Shown: positions 53,285-62,883, counted from the stretch's first letter. The stretch: 64,000 nt of DNA from Geodermatophilus dictyosporus (GCF_900115505.1 NZ_FOWQ01000012.1:1-64000), one strand, 5' to 3'. Notes: generated from the sequence alone by a model not told the origin. A program made the numbers and translations.

Positions 53285-53839
53285 TCAGTCCAGGCCGAGG
53301 TCGGCGAGGGTGAAGGCGGCGCGGTACTCCAGCCCGGCGGCCTCGACGGCGGCCCGCCCGCCGCGGTCGACGACCACCGCCACGCCCAGCACCTCGGCGC
53401 CGGCCTCCTGCAGGGCCTCGACGGCGGCCAGCGGGCTGCTGCCGGTGGTGGAGACGTCGTCGACGACGAGCACCGCCCGCCCGGCGACGTCGGGGCCCTC
53501 GATGCGGCGCTGCAGCCCGTGCGCCTTGCCCGTCTTGCGGACGACGCACGCGTCCAGGAACCCCTCGCCGGCCGCGGCGGCGTGCAGCATCGCCGCGGCC
53601 ACCGGGTCGGCGCCCAGGGTCAGCCCGCCGACGACGTCGTAGCGCAGGTCGCCGGTGAGCTGGCGCATCACCCGGCCCACCAGCGGCGCGCCCTCGTGGT
53701 GCAGCGTCAGCCGGCGCATGTCGACGTACCAGTCGGCCTCCTGCCCGGAGGACAGCGTGACCCGCCCGCGGACGACGGCGAGGTCGACGACCAGCTGGAG
53801 CAGGCGGTCCCGGTCGGGCAGGGTCGCAGGCGCCGTCAT
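53285..53839 (-). CDS. pyrE: Orotate phosphoribosyltransferase
   Basis: A 184-residue type I phosphoribosyltransferase that makes OMP from orotate and PRPP. The PRPP loop is AVLVVDDVSTTGSS, the flexible loop RKTGKAHGLQRRIEG, and the N-terminal region VTLSSGQEADWYVDMRRLTLH matches the family. The only pyrimidine gene in the window. The ATG at 53839 is preceded at eight bases by TAGGGT, so a leaderless mRNA is likely. Confidence 0.95.
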   Translation of the reverse strand: MTAPATLPDRDRLLQLVVDLAVVRGRVTLSSGQEADWYVDMRRLTLHHEGAPLVGRVMRQLTGDLRYDVVGGLTLGADPVAAAMLHAAAAGEGFLDACVVRKTGKAHGLQRRIEGPDVAGRAVLVVDDVSTTGSSPLAAVEALQEAGAEVLGVAVVVDRGGRAAVEAAGLEYRAAFTLADLGLD

Positions 53840-53847
53840 GGGGACCG

Positions 53848-53853
53848 ACCCTA
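53848..53853 (-). promoter_or_regulatory. -10-like box of pyrE
   Basis: Reverse-strand TAGGGT, eight bases before the pyrE ATG. Confidence 0.45.
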
Positions 53854-53859
53854 CGCAGG

Positions 53860-53895
53860 CCGGCGGCCCGGCTCCCGAGGGAGCCGGGCCGCCGG
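53860..53895 (-). terminator. Hairpin terminator after the fasciclin gene
   Basis: Seventeen bases (53860-53876) pair perfectly with 53879-53895 around a two-base gap. It follows the fasciclin stop codon and precedes the pyrE promoter. Confidence 0.75.
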
Positions 53896-53912
53896 TCGGG
53901 CGGCAGTTGCCG

Positions 53913-54587
53913 CTACGCCGTGGGGGCGAGGACCTGGTCGACGATGTAGACGGTGGCGTTCGCCGTCTGCACGTTGCCGCAGATGACCGAGGCCGGGGTG
54001 CCGGTGACGGTCTGGGCGACGGTGAACTCCTCGCCGGTGCCCTCGATGGTGACCTGGTCGCCGTTGAGGGTGGTGTGGGTGCCGGCCAGCTCCTCGGGGG
54101 CCAGGCGGCCCTCGATGACGTGGTGCGTGAGGATCGCGGTGAGCTGGGCGTTGTCGGCCAGCACGGCCTGCAGCTGGTCGGCCGGGATGGCCTCGAAGGC
54201 CGGGTTGGCCGGGGCGATGACGGTGACGTCCTGCGCGCTGTTGAGGGCGTCGACCAGGTTGGCCTGGGTGACCGCGGTGACCAGCGTGGACAGCACCGGG
54301 TTGTTGCTGGCGGCGGTGGCGACCGGGTCGTCGGTCATGCCGGTGAACGACCCCTCGCCGTCGGCCGGGACGGCGGTGCAGCCGGCACCGAACGGCTCGT
54401 CGCTGGCCGGCATGGCGCTGCTGCTAGAGGTGCTCTCCTCGGCCGCGCTGCCGGCCGCCGAGCTGCTGGTGTCCGAGGACGCCGAGCTGTCGGCGGAGCC
54501 GCTGTCGGAGGAGCCGCAGGCGCTCAGCGTCACCGCGAGGGTGGAGGCGGAGGCCAGCAGGATGCCGCGGGTCAGGGTGTTCGTCAC
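53913..54587 (-). CDS. Fasciclin-domain lipoprotein
   Basis: A 224-residue surface protein. The signal peptide ends at lipobox LSAC (Cys24). A Ser-rich linker (25-60) leads to one fasciclin (FAS1) domain of about 150 residues, with NPVLSTLVTAVTQANLVDAL, DVTVIAPANPAFEAIP (H1-type) and LTHHVIEGRLAPEEL to the final GNVQTANATVYIVDQVLAP (H2). Similar to the mycobacterial MPT70/MPT83 group. Such proteins mediate adhesion or complexes at the envelope. It follows a membrane molybdopterin oxidoreductase gene by 109 bases. Confidence 0.93.
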   Translation of the reverse strand: MTNTLTRGILLASASTLAVTLSACGSSDSGSADSSASSDTSSSAAGSAAEESTSSSSAMPASDEPFGAGCTAVPADGEGSFTGMTDDPVATAASNNPVLSTLVTAVTQANLVDALNSAQDVTVIAPANPAFEAIPADQLQAVLADNAQLTAILTHHVIEGRLAPEELAGTHTTLNGDQVTIEGTGEEFTVAQTVTGTPASVICGNVQTANATVYIVDQVLAPTA

Positions 54588-54696
54588 GAGGTGCTCCTTG
54601 TGTCGTCGTCCGTGGGATGTCCCTCCCGGCCCGTGCGAGGGGACGGGAGAGGCGTCTGCGGCCGGCGGCCGAGACGGGTCCGGGGTGCGGGGACCG

Positions 54697-56454
54697 CTAC
54701 GTCGCGATCACCCGGGTGGACTGCAGGCCGCTGGCCCCGTTCGGGAAGGGAGCGGCCCGTTCCTCGGTCTGGACCTCGCCGTCGGCCGCGGTGGCGCGGA
54801 CGGTGAGCTGGTAGGAGCCGGGGGCGAAGTCGTGGGGCAGCACCCACTGGCGCCACAGGTCGGCGTCGACCCCGGGGGACAGCTGCGCCTCGAGCCACTC
54901 GCCGTCGTCGATGCGGACCTCGACCCGCGCGATGCCGCGCGTCTGCGCCCAGGCCACCCCGGCGATCGCCGTCCGGCCGGCCGGGAAGCGGCGCAGCGGG
55001 ACCGGGGTGTCGATGCGGGAGAAGAGCTTGACCGGCGCCTGCCGTGCCCAGTCGCGCTGGGTCCAGTAGACGTCGAAGGCGTCGTAGGTGGACGCCTCGA
55101 TCTCGGTCATCCACTTGCACGCCGAGACGTAGCCGTAGAGGCCGGGGATCAGCATCCGCACCGGGAAGCCGTGCTCCACCGGGAGCGGCTCGCCGTTCTG
55201 GCCGAAGGCGATCATCGCGTCCTCGACCTCGAGAGCCGCGCGGGTGGAGGCGCCGATCGTCATGCCGTCCTGCGAGCGGCAGACCAGCTGGTCGGAGCCG
55301 GCCTGGATGCCGTTCTCCCGGAGGAGGGCGCCCAGCGGGACGCCGGTCCAGCGGGCCGTGCCGGCCAGGGTGCCGCCGACCTCGTTGGAGACGCAGGTGA
55401 GCGTGATGTCGCGCTCGACCACGTCGTCGCGGTCGAACAGGTCGGCCAGCGTGTAGCTGCGCGGCGCGTCGAACATCCCGCGCAGCGCCAGCGAGTACTC
55501 CGCCGGCCGGATCTGCGGCACGGTGATCGCGGTGTCGACGCGGTAGAAGTCGCGGTCGGCGGTGAACAGCGGCGTCAGGCCGGGGACCTGCTCGGCGAGG
55601 TCCGCGCCGGCGGGCAGGGCCGGGGCCGGCGACGACGGCGTCGGCAGGCTGAGGTCCCCGCGCGCCCCGCTGACGTCGAAGCGGCGCTGCAGCAGCCGCC
55701 CGGCGCCCCCGGTCACCGCGGCCGCGCCGAGGGCGGCCCCGCCGGTGACGAAGAAGCGGCGGCGGTCCATGCCCGCGCCCTTGCGGTCGGCCATGGCGAG
55801 CGCGCCGCGCAGCCGGTCGAGCACGACCTCGTCGGCGTGCCGCCGGGTGGCCTCGTCGGCGGGGTCGTCGGCGGGGTCGTCGGCGGGGTCGTCGTCGGCC
55901 GGGTCGTCGTCGGCCGGGGCGTCGCCGGCCGGCGGGGCGGCGTACCGCGCGGGGGTGGGCAGGGTCAGCGGCCGGACCAGGACGAGCAGGGCGACCACGC
56001 CCGCGGCGGCGCCGGCCACCGAGGGCAGCGCGTCGAGCGGGCCGCCGGCGGGGCGGGTGACGGCGGCCAGCGCGCCCACCAGCCCGAAGAGGGCGATCCC
56101 GGCGACCCCGGTCCGGCGCGAGCGCAGCGAGACCAGGCCGAGGACCACCGCGTAGAGCGCGACGAGCACCAGCGTGCCCACGACGAGGGCGATCTTGTCG
56201 TTCTCGCCGAACGTCACGATGGCGAACTGCTTGACCGGCTCGGGGACCAGCGTGATGACCGCGTCCCCCACCGCCACGACGGGCGAGGAGGAGGGACCCA
56301 CGAGGGCGGCCACGAGCTCGGCGGCACCGAGGGCGACGGCCGCGGCGAGCAGCCCGGCGAGCGCCGCGAGCGGCCGGCGCCGGCCCCGGCGGGCGGGCGA
56401 CTGGGCCCCGCCCGGTCCGGTGGCCGGCGCGGCGGCCTGCTCGGTGGTGGTCAC
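54697..56454 (-). CDS. Membrane-anchored sulfite-oxidase-type molybdopterin oxidoreductase
   Basis: A 585-residue fusion. Residues about 25-170 contain four to five transmembrane helices, an acidic DDDPADD repeat linker (about 180-200), then an internal RRRFFVTGGAALGAAAV helix resembling a Tat-type signal, and a C-terminal sulfite-oxidase-family domain (about 280-585). The cofactor cysteine lies in LTCVSNEVGG, with VLIPGLYGYVSACKWMTEIE and the C-terminal dimerisation-like IAGVAWAQTRGIARVEVRIDDG (in part). The active domain should face outside. The substrate is unknown; members act on sulfoxides, sulfite or oxidised residues. Confidence 0.9.
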   Translation of the reverse strand: MTTTEQAAAPATGPGGAQSPARRGRRRPLAALAGLLAAAVALGAAELVAALVGPSSSPVVAVGDAVITLVPEPVKQFAIVTFGENDKIALVVGTLVLVALYAVVLGLVSLRSRRTGVAGIALFGLVGALAAVTRPAGGPLDALPSVAGAAAGVVALLVLVRPLTLPTPARYAAPPAGDAPADDDPADDDPADDPADDPADEATRRHADEVVLDRLRGALAMADRKGAGMDRRRFFVTGGAALGAAAVTGGAGRLLQRRFDVSGARGDLSLPTPSSPAPALPAGADLAEQVPGLTPLFTADRDFYRVDTAITVPQIRPAEYSLALRGMFDAPRSYTLADLFDRDDVVERDITLTCVSNEVGGTLAGTARWTGVPLGALLRENGIQAGSDQLVCRSQDGMTIGASTRAALEVEDAMIAFGQNGEPLPVEHGFPVRMLIPGLYGYVSACKWMTEIEASTYDAFDVYWTQRDWARQAPVKLFSRIDTPVPLRRFPAGRTAIAGVAWAQTRGIARVEVRIDDGEWLEAQLSPGVDADLWRQWVLPHDFAPGSYQLTVRATAADGEVQTEERAAPFPNGASGLQSTRVIAT

Positions 56455-56519
56455 GGACTGTCTTCGCCGTGGACCGCCCGTTGGGTTCAGATCTGCGGTA
56501 ACGGTTCAGTAACGGGCCG

Positions 56520-57215
56520 TCAGCGCAGCCCGGCCTGCCGGCGCGCGGTCATCGCGCGGTACCACTCGCTCGACGGTCGCAGCGCGAGCGCGACGACCCC
56601 GACGAGCGTGATGAGCAGCGAGAAGACCGACAGCGAGTCGAGGAAGCCCGAGCCCGCGATGCCCCCGCCGGTGCCGGACAGGGCGCTCAGGCCGAGAAGC
56701 ACGCTCAGGCCCCCGAGCACCAGCAGGACGACGCGCGCCCAGTTGCGGCCCTTCCAGGCCAGCCAGATGAACAGCGCCTGCAGCGCGGTGAGCAGCAGGC
56801 CGAGCACCGCGCCCACGACGATCCCGGTGCGGACGACGTCCTCGCTGATCGTGGGGTCGTCGACGGCCGCGGCGGCCTGCGCGACCAGGCCGTCGACGTC
56901 GGAGAGCTGCACCACGGACGCGACGAGGCCGAGGATGAAGGTGGCGAGGAAGGCCCCGATCCCGACACGGACGGTGGTCGGCCGCTCGGGCGCCTCCGGC
57001 GGGAACTGCGGGCCGGGAGCCGACGGGGCGGGCGTGTAGCCGTGGGGCTGCCCGGGCCAGCCCTGCGGCGGGGGGCCCTGCGGCGACGGGTACTGCGGCG
57101 GCGGGTACTGCGGCGGCGGGTTCTGCCAGCCCTGCCCCGGCGGCGCCTGCCAACCCGGGTGTCCCTGCGGCGGCCGGCCCTGCTGGGGGTCCGGGCCGCC
57201 CTGTCCTGACGTCAT
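56520..57215 (-). CDS. Pro/Gln-rich membrane protein
   Basis: A 231-residue protein with a disordered Pro/Gly/Gln-rich cytoplasmic head (about 1-85, with repeated PPPQYPP units) and four hydrophobic helices (about 90-110, 135-155, 160-185 and 195-215). This is the common actinobacterial layout of small membrane proteins of unknown function, some linked to cell-wall or secretion complexes. I recognise no specific family. ATG 57215 follows a CAGGGAG site. Transcribed away from clpB's terminator. Confidence 0.78.
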   Translation of the reverse strand: MTSGQGGPDPQQGRPPQGHPGWQAPPGQGWQNPPPQYPPPQYPSPQGPPPQGWPGQPHGYTPAPSAPGPQFPPEAPERPTTVRVGIGAFLATFILGLVASVVQLSDVDGLVAQAAAAVDDPTISEDVVRTGIVVGAVLGLLLTALQALFIWLAWKGRNWARVVLLVLGGLSVLLGLSALSGTGGGIAGSGFLDSLSVFSLLITLVGVVALALRPSSEWYRAMTARRQAGLR

Positions 57216-57321
57216 CGCCTGCTCCCTGTCGTCCCTCGGGTGTCCTCCGATCGTCACGGACGGTGCGGACCGGGGCCAGGAGGAGGGGCTGATCGACACC
57301 GGATCGGTGCGGGACGCGCGA

Positions 57322-57353
57322 GGGCCCGCCGCCCCACGGGGGACGGCGGGCCC
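57322..57353 (-). terminator. Hairpin terminator after clpB
   Basis: GGGCCCGCCG pairs with CGGCGGGCCC (57344-57353), with inner CCCC/GGGG pairs, immediately after the clpB stop. Confidence 0.6.
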
Positions 57354-57363
57354 GGCTGCGGGT

Positions 57364-59949
57364 TCACGCGCGGCGGACCGTGAGGCCCTCGTCCGCCAGG
57401 TCCGCGGGCGCGTCGACGAGGACCTCGTCGCCGTCCCGCACCTCGCCGGCCAGGAGCGACCGGGCCAGCGGGTCGCCGATCGCCGACTGCACGAGCCGGC
57501 GCAGCGGGCGGGCGCCGTAGACCGGGTCGAACCCGTTGATCGCCAGCCACTCGCGCGCGGCGTCGGTGACCGTCAGCGTCAGCCGGCGCGCGGCCAGCCG
57601 GCGGGCGAGCACACCGACCTGGATGTCGACGATCCCGGCCAGCTCCTCGCTGCCCAGCGCGCGGAAGACCACGACGTCGTCGAGCCGGTTGAGGAACTCC
57701 GGCTTGAAGTGCGACCGGACGACGTCCATGACCGCGGCGCGGCGGGTCTCCTCCGGCAGCGACTGGTCGGCGATGAGCTGCGAGCCGAGGTTCGACGTCA
57801 GGATCAGGATGGTGTTGCGGAAGTCGACCGTCCGCCCCTGCCCGTCGGTGAGGCGGCCGTCGTCGAGGACCTGCAGCAGCACGTCGAAGACGTCGGGGTG
57901 GGCCTTCTCCACCTCGTCGAGCAGCACGACGGTGTAGGGCCGCCGCCGCACCGCCTCGGTGAGCTGGCCGCCGGCCTCGTAGCCGACGTAGCCGGGAGGG
58001 GCACCGACGAGGCGGGCCACCGAGTGCTTCTCGGAGTACTCGCTCATGTCGATGCGCACCATCGCCCGCTCGTCGTCGAACAGGAACCCCGCCAGCGCCT
58101 TGGCCAGCTCGGTCTTGCCGACGCCCGTGGGGCCGAGGAACAGGAAGGAGCCGGTGGGCCGGTCGGGGTCGGAGATGCCCGAGCGTGCCCGGCGGACGGC
58201 GTCGGCGACGGCGCGGACGGCGTCGGGCTGGCCGACGACACGCGTGGCGAGCTCGTCCTCCATCCGCAACAGCTTGGCCGTCTCGCCCTCGAGCAGCCGG
58301 CCCGCGGGGATCCCGGTCCAGGCCTGCACGACCTCGGCGATGTCGTCGGGGCCGACCTCCTCCTTGAGCATCGACTCGCCGGTCTCCACCGACTCCTCGG
58401 CCCGGGCCAGCGAGCGCTGCAGCTCGGGCAGCCGGCCGTAGCGCAGCTCCGCGGCCCGGGCGAGGGCGCCGTCGCGCTCGGCGCGGTCGGCCTCGGTGCG
58501 CACCGACTCGAGCTCCTCCTTGATGCGCTGGATCCGCTCGATGGCCGACTTGTCCTGCTGCCAGCGGGCGGTCAGCTCGTCGAGCTGCTGCCGGCGGTCG
58601 GCGAGGTCGGCGCGCAGCGCGGCCAGGCGCTCCTGGGAGGAGGGGTCGTCCTCCTTGGCCAGCGCCATCTCCTCGATCTCCATCCGGCGGACGGCCCGCT
58701 CGACCTCGTCGACCTCCACCGGGCGGCTGTCGATCTCCATCCGCAGCCGGCTGGCGGCCTCGTCGACCAGGTCGATGGCCTTGTCGGGGAGGAAGCGGGC
58801 GGTGACGTAGCGGTCGGACAGCGTCGCGGCGGCGACGATCGCGGCGTCGGTGATGCGCACGCCGTGGTGGACCTCGTAGCGCTCCTTGAGGCCGCGCAGG
58901 ATGCCGATCGTGTCCTCGACGGAGGGCTCGCCGACGAAGACCTGCTGGAAGCGGCGCTCGAGCGCGGGGTCCTTCTCGATGTGCTCGCGGTACTCGTCGA
59001 GCGTGGTGGCGCCGACCATGCGCAGCTCGCCACGGGCCAGCATCGGCTTGATCATGTTGCCGGCGTCCATCGCCGAGTCGCCGGTGGCGCCGGCGCCGAC
59101 GATGGTGTGCAGCTCGTCGATGAAGGTGACGACCTGGCCCTCGGCCTCGGTGATCTCCTGGAGCACGGCCTTGAGCCGCTCCTCGAACTCACCGCGGTAC
59201 TTGGCGCCGGCCACCATCGCGCCCAGGTCGAGCGCCATGAGCCGCTTGCCCTTGAGGCTCTCGGGGACGTCGCCGGCCACGATCCGCTGGGCCAGGCCCT
59301 CGACGATCGCCGTCTTGCCGACGCCGGGCTCGCCGATGAGCACCGGGTTGTTCTTGGTGCGGCGGGACAGCACCTGCACGACGCGGCGGATCTCGGTGTC
59401 GCGGCCGATGACCGGGTCGATCCTCCCCTCGCGGGCGCGCTCGGTGAGGTCGACGGCGAACTTCTCCAGCGCCTGGAAGGTGCTCTCCGGGTCGGCGGTG
59501 GTCACCTTGCGGTTGCCGCGGACGGTGCGGAACGCCGCCAGCAGCGCGTCGCGGGTGGCCCCGGCGCTGCCGAGCACCGCGCCGGCCTCGCCCTCCGAGC
59601 CGGCCAGGCCGACCAGGAGGTGCTCGGTGGAGACGTACTCGTCGCCGAGGGCGCCGGCCTGCTCACCGGCGGCGTTGACGACGCGCAGGAGCTCGCGCGA
59701 CGGCGAGGGCGCGGCGACGGTGGCACCGCTGACGCTGGGCATGCGCCGCAGTGCGGCCTCGGCCTTGGCGCGGACGTCGGCCGGGTCGGCCCCGGTCGCG
59801 GTCAGCAGCGGTCCGGCGATCCCGTCGGTCTGCTGCAGCAGCGCCACCAGCAGGTGCAGCGGCTCGAGGGCGGCCTGCCCCCGGTCGACGGCGAGCCGCT
59901 GGGCGGCGGCGAACGCCTCCTGGGAACGGGTGGTGAGCTTGCTCTCCAT
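57364..59949 (-). CDS. clpB: ATP-dependent chaperone ClpB
   Basis: An 861-residue AAA+ disaggregase that, with DnaK, rescues aggregated proteins. N-terminal Clp-N repeats (1-145), NBD1 with [10 protein letters not shown] and [11 protein letters not shown], the middle coiled-coil domain (about 405-520) that distinguishes ClpB from ClpC, and NBD2 with [11 protein letters not shown] and [12 protein letters not shown]. Pore tyrosines are in KYRGEFEER and GYVGYEAGG. The ATG at 59949 gives [13 protein letters not shown]. Regulation by HspR is indicated by a HAIR element upstream. Confidence 0.97.
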   Translation of the reverse strand: MESKLTTRSQEAFAAAQRLAVDRGQAALEPLHLLVALLQQTDGIAGPLLTATGADPADVRAKAEAALRRMPSVSGATVAAPSPSRELLRVVNAAGEQAGALGDEYVSTEHLLVGLAGSEGEAGAVLGSAGATRDALLAAFRTVRGNRKVTTADPESTFQALEKFAVDLTERAREGRIDPVIGRDTEIRRVVQVLSRRTKNNPVLIGEPGVGKTAIVEGLAQRIVAGDVPESLKGKRLMALDLGAMVAGAKYRGEFEERLKAVLQEITEAEGQVVTFIDELHTIVGAGATGDSAMDAGNMIKPMLARGELRMVGATTLDEYREHIEKDPALERRFQQVFVGEPSVEDTIGILRGLKERYEVHHGVRITDAAIVAAATLSDRYVTARFLPDKAIDLVDEAASRLRMEIDSRPVEVDEVERAVRRMEIEEMALAKEDDPSSQERLAALRADLADRRQQLDELTARWQQDKSAIERIQRIKEELESVRTEADRAERDGALARAAELRYGRLPELQRSLARAEESVETGESMLKEEVGPDDIAEVVQAWTGIPAGRLLEGETAKLLRMEDELATRVVGQPDAVRAVADAVRRARSGISDPDRPTGSFLFLGPTGVGKTELAKALAGFLFDDERAMVRIDMSEYSEKHSVARLVGAPPGYVGYEAGGQLTEAVRRRPYTVVLLDEVEKAHPDVFDVLLQVLDDGRLTDGQGRTVDFRNTILILTSNLGSQLIADQSLPEETRRAAVMDVVRSHFKPEFLNRLDDVVVFRALGSEELAGIVDIQVGVLARRLAARRLTLTVTDAAREWLAINGFDPVYGARPLRRLVQSAIGDPLARSLLAGEVRDGDEVLVDAPADLADEGLTVRRA

Positions 59950-60033
59950 GGTCGGTGCGGACGGTCCTCTCGTCAGGGGGGAGCCGGGGTCGTCCCGGCC
60001 GGTTCGGGTGTCGTGAGCTGCAACGAACCAGGA

Positions 60034-60054
60034 GTTGAGTCTGTTCCGCTCAAG
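60034..60054. promoter_or_regulatory. HAIR element (HspR operator) of clpB
   Basis: gTTGAGT-N7-gCTCAAG matches the actinobacterial HspR consensus CTTGAGT-N7-ACTCAAG at 12 of 14 positions. It lies 85 bases before the clpB start. HspR itself is not in the window. Confidence 0.85.
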
Positions 60055-60140
60055 TCCCGTGGACCCCCGGGGACAACGGGGTCTTGCCTCGGAGGGGTTG
60101 ACGAGCGACACAACTGCATGCCACGCGACAAGATGACTCC

Positions 60141-60146
60141 TACACT
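60141..60146 (+). promoter_or_regulatory. -10-like box of ohrR
   Basis: TACACT ends seven bases before the ohrR ATG. Confidence 0.45.
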
Positions 60147-60153
60147 CGTCGCC

Positions 60154-60627
60154 ATGACCCAGACGTCCGAGGACCCTCGTCTCCCCTCGCCGAGCGTGGC
60201 CCTCGACGACCAGCTCTGCTTCGCCCTCTACGCCGCCTCGCGCGCGATGACCGCGCGCTACCGGCCGATGCTGGAGGAGCTGGGCCTCACCTATCCGCAG
60301 TACCTCGTGATGATGCTGCTGTGGGAGGAGGACCAGCAGACCGTCGGCCAGCTCGGCCACCGGCTCGCGCTGGACAGCGGGACCCTGTCCCCGCTCCTCA
60401 AGCGGCTCACCTCCGCGGGCCTGGTCACCCGGCACCGCCGGGTCGAGGACGAGCGCTCGGTGTCCATCGCGCTCACCGACGAGGGGCGCGCCCTCCGGGA
60501 CAAGGCGTTCGCCATCTCCCAGGACATGATCTGCGCGCTGCGGCTCGACGTCGACGACTTCGCCGACCTCAAGCAGACGCTGCACGTGCTCACCCAGCGC
60601 GTGACCGAGGCGCCGCGCAGCTCCTGA
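60154..60627 (+). CDS. ohrR: OhrR-type MarR-family peroxide-sensing repressor
   Basis: A 157-residue winged-helix dimer. The redox-sensing cysteine is Cys22 in [14 protein letters not shown], the OhrR hallmark, followed by [18 protein letters not shown] and the DNA-binding [19 protein letters not shown] and [17 protein letters not shown]. Oxidation of Cys22 by organic hydroperoxides should derepress its own gene and the OsmC/Ohr gene 92 bases downstream. The ATG at 60154 gives the standard N-terminus. Confidence 0.93.
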   Translation: MTQTSEDPRLPSPSVALDDQLCFALYAASRAMTARYRPMLEELGLTYPQYLVMMLLWEEDQQTVGQLGHRLALDSGTLSPLLKRLTSAGLVTRHRRVEDERSVSIALTDEGRALRDKAFAISQDMICALRLDVDDFADLKQTLHVLTQRVTEAPRSS

Positions 60628-60632
60628 CCGTG

Positions 60633-60656
60633 CGGTGGGTTGCGCCCAACCCACCG
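60633..60656. promoter_or_regulatory. Inverted repeat between ohrR and osmC
   Basis: CGGTGGGTTG-cgcc-CAACCCACCG is a perfect 10-base-arm repeat starting six bases after the ohrR stop. It could be a terminator or attenuator for ohrR, or an operator for the osmC gene. It does not resemble the AT-rich OhrR boxes known from other groups. Confidence 0.5.
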
Positions 60657-60718
60657 GGGTAGGGCGCCGGGGTCCGGCCGGCCAGACGACGCCGGCACCC
60701 CGAACGGAAGGCACCCGC

Positions 60719-61159
60719 ATGCCCACCCGCACCGCACGCACCGCCTGGAACGGCACCCTCGAGCAGGGCTCCGGCCAGGTCGAGCTGAGCAGCAGCAAGG
60801 TCGGCACCTACGAGGTCAGCTTCCCCAAGCGCGCCGCCGACGAGGCCGGGGGCACCACCAGCCCCGAGGAGCTCGTCGCCGCGGCCCACTCGGCCTGCTA
60901 CGCGATGCAGCTGTCGGCGAACATCGCGCAGGCCGGCGGCACGCCGCAGTCGCTGGAGGTCAGCGCCGACGTCTCCCTCGGCCCGGACCCGGCGGGCGGC
61001 TTCCGGCTCACCGGCATCGAGCTCACGGTGCGCGGTGAGGTCGAGGGCCTCGACGCCGCGGGCTTCGAGAAGGCCGCGCAGGACGCCAAGGTCGCCTGCC
61101 CGGTGAGCAAGGCGCTGACCGGCGTCGACATCTCCCTGGACGCCTCGCTCGACAGCTGA
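60719..61159 (+). CDS. OsmC/Ohr-family organic hydroperoxide reductase
   Basis: A 146-residue peroxidase that reduces organic hydroperoxides using two cysteines, Cys60 ([12 protein letters not shown]) and Cys127 ([11 protein letters not shown]). The long central helix with HSACYAMQ and the N-terminal [14 protein letters not shown] fit OsmC rather than the shorter Ohr group. Neighbouring ohrR is the likely regulator. The ATG follows a GGAAGG site. Confidence 0.92.
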   Translation: MPTRTARTAWNGTLEQGSGQVELSSSKVGTYEVSFPKRAADEAGGTTSPEELVAAAHSACYAMQLSANIAQAGGTPQSLEVSADVSLGPDPAGGFRLTGIELTVRGEVEGLDAAGFEKAAQDAKVACPVSKALTGVDISLDASLDS

Positions 61160-61171
61160 GCCTCGCACACG

Positions 61172-61209
61172 ACGACGGCCCGCCCCCCTCGAGGGGAGCG
61201 GGCCGTCGT
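61172..61209. terminator. Bidirectional hairpin terminator
   Basis: ACGACGGCCCGC pairs with GCGGGCCGTCGT (61198-61209), with inner CCCCTCGAGGGG-type pairs, between convergent osmC and exporter genes. Confidence 0.7.
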
Positions 61210-61215
61210 GCGTCC

Positions 61216-62883
61216 TCAGCGGGCGGTGCCGACCCGGTCGTCGTCGGCCAGGGCCGGCTCGGACTCGCGCTGCAGCCGCTCCTCGCCGCTCTCGGTGCGC
61301 AGGGCCACCTCGCGGATCAGCAGGACGGCGACGACCGCGACCACGGCGATGACCGCGGAGACGAGGAAGACCCGCCCCGTCGCGTCGCCGTAGGACACCC
61401 GGATGAGCTCCTGGACCGGCGCCGGCGCGTCGGCGAGGTCGGCCAGGCCGACGCCGCCCCCACCCGACGCGGCGGCGGCCTGCGGCGGCAGCCCGGCGGC
61501 GATGAGGTCGCCGACCCGGGCGCTGAGCACCGCGCCGAGCACCGAGACGCCGATCGTGCCGCCGAGGCTGCGGAAGAAGGCGACCGCGGAGCTGGCCGCG
61601 CCGAGGTCGGTGGCCGCCACGGTGTTCTGCACGGCCAGCACCAGGTTCTGCATCGTCATGCCGATGCCGACGCCGAGCACGAACAGGAAGACCCCGAGCA
61701 GGATCACGTCGGTCTCGTGGTCGACGGTCGCGAGCAGCCCGAAGCCGGCCACGACCAGGACCGAGCCGGCCACCAGGTAGCCCTTCCACCGGCCGTACCG
61801 GGTGATGAGCACGCCCGAGACGGTCGAGGAGACCAGCAGCCCGCCGACCATCGGGACGGTCAGCAGGCCGGCCGCCGTCGGCGAGTAGCCGCGCGAGATC
61901 TGCAGGTACTGGCCGAGGAAGACCGACGAGCCGAACATCGCCACACCGATCGCGACGCTGGCGACGACGGCCAGCGTGGTCGTCCGGTCGCGGAAGAGCC
62001 GCAGCGGGACGATCGGCTCGGCAGCCCGCAGCTCGGTGACCACGAAGGCGACGACGGCGGCGACGCCGCCCGAGAGGAACAGGGCGGTCTCCGTGGACGC
62101 CCAGGCGAAGCTGTCACCGGCGAGGGTGACCCAGATCAGCAGCGCCGAGACACCGGCGGTGAGGAACGCGGCACCGAGGTAGTCGATGCGCACCTCCCGC
62201 CTGGTCACCGGCAGGTGCAGGGTGCGCTGCAGCAGCACCAGGGCGACGACGCCGAACGGGACGCCGACGTAGAAGCACCAGCGCCAGCCCAGCCAGCTGG
62301 TGTCGACCAGCAGCCCGCCGAGCAGCGGGCCACCCACCGTGGCCACGGCCATCACGCTGCCGAGCAGGCCGGAGTACCGGCCGCGCTCGCGCGGGCTGAT
62401 CATCGCGGCCATCGCGATCTGCACCAGCGCCTGCAGGCCGCCCAGGCCCAGGCCCTGCAGCACGCGCCAGGCGATGAGCGTCTCCACCGACTGGGAGAGG
62501 CCGGCCAGCATCGAGCCGACGACGAAGACGACGATCGAGACCTGGATGAGCAGCTTCTTGCTGAACAGGTCGGCGAGCTTGCCCCAGATCGGCGTGGACG
62601 CCGTCGACGCGAGCAGCGTCGCGGTGACCACCCACGTGTACTGGGACTGGGTGCCCCGCAGGTCGGTGATGATCGTGGGCAGGGCGTTGGAGACGACGGT
62701 CGAGGACAGGAAGGCCACGAACATCGCCAGCAGCATCCCCGAGAGCGCCTCGAGGATCTGGCGGTGGCTCATCCGGCCCTGCTGCTCGACCGGCGCGTCG
62801 GCGGCCGGGACGCGGACGGACGGCGCGACGGCGGCCGGGACGCGGGTGGCGGTCCCGGTCCCGGGTTCGCGGGTGGTGGTCAC
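61216..62883 (-). CDS. DHA2-family MFS multidrug exporter (EmrB/QacA type)
   Basis: A 555-residue transporter with about 14 helices. The DHA2 motifs include FVAFLSSTVVSNALPTIITDL (helix 1, motif D1), GKLADLFSKKLLIQ (motif A), IAWRVLQGLGLGGLQALVQ (motif B), and LLGSVMAVATVGGPLLGGLL (motif C). An AGGAG site six bases before GTG 62883 selects that start; the GTG at 62970 would overlap the marR stop by GTGA and add 29 Pro-rich residues, so it is a real alternative. Coupled to a MarR gene. Confidence 0.92.
   Translation of the reverse strand: MTTTREPGTGTATRVPAAVAPSVRVPAADAPVEQQGRMSHRQILEALSGMLLAMFVAFLSSTVVSNALPTIITDLRGTQSQYTWVVTATLLASTASTPIWGKLADLFSKKLLIQVSIVVFVVGSMLAGLSQSVETLIAWRVLQGLGLGGLQALVQIAMAAMISPRERGRYSGLLGSVMAVATVGGPLLGGLLVDTSWLGWRWCFYVGVPFGVVALVLLQRTLHLPVTRREVRIDYLGAAFLTAGVSALLIWVTLAGDSFAWASTETALFLSGGVAAVVAFVVTELRAAEPIVPLRLFRDRTTTLAVVASVAIGVAMFGSSVFLGQYLQISRGYSPTAAGLLTVPMVGGLLVSSTVSGVLITRYGRWKGYLVAGSVLVVAGFGLLATVDHETDVILLGVFLFVLGVGIGMTMQNLVLAVQNTVAATDLGAASSAVAFFRSLGGTIGVSVLGAVLSARVGDLIAAGLPPQAAAASGGGGVGLADLADAPAPVQELIRVSYGDATGRVFLVSAVIAVVAVVAVLLIREVALRTESGEERLQRESEPALADDDRVGTAR

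Noticed and set aside
56487-56500. agatctgcgg before the molybdopterin oxidoreductase as a third copy of the 58-bp palindrome
   Set aside because: Only eight bases match the arm core and there is no second arm at the required spacing.
57307-60627. A 1106-codon frame opposite clpB ending in ohrR
   Set aside because: Antisense shadow of clpB. Only the ohrR part from 60154 has family sequence.
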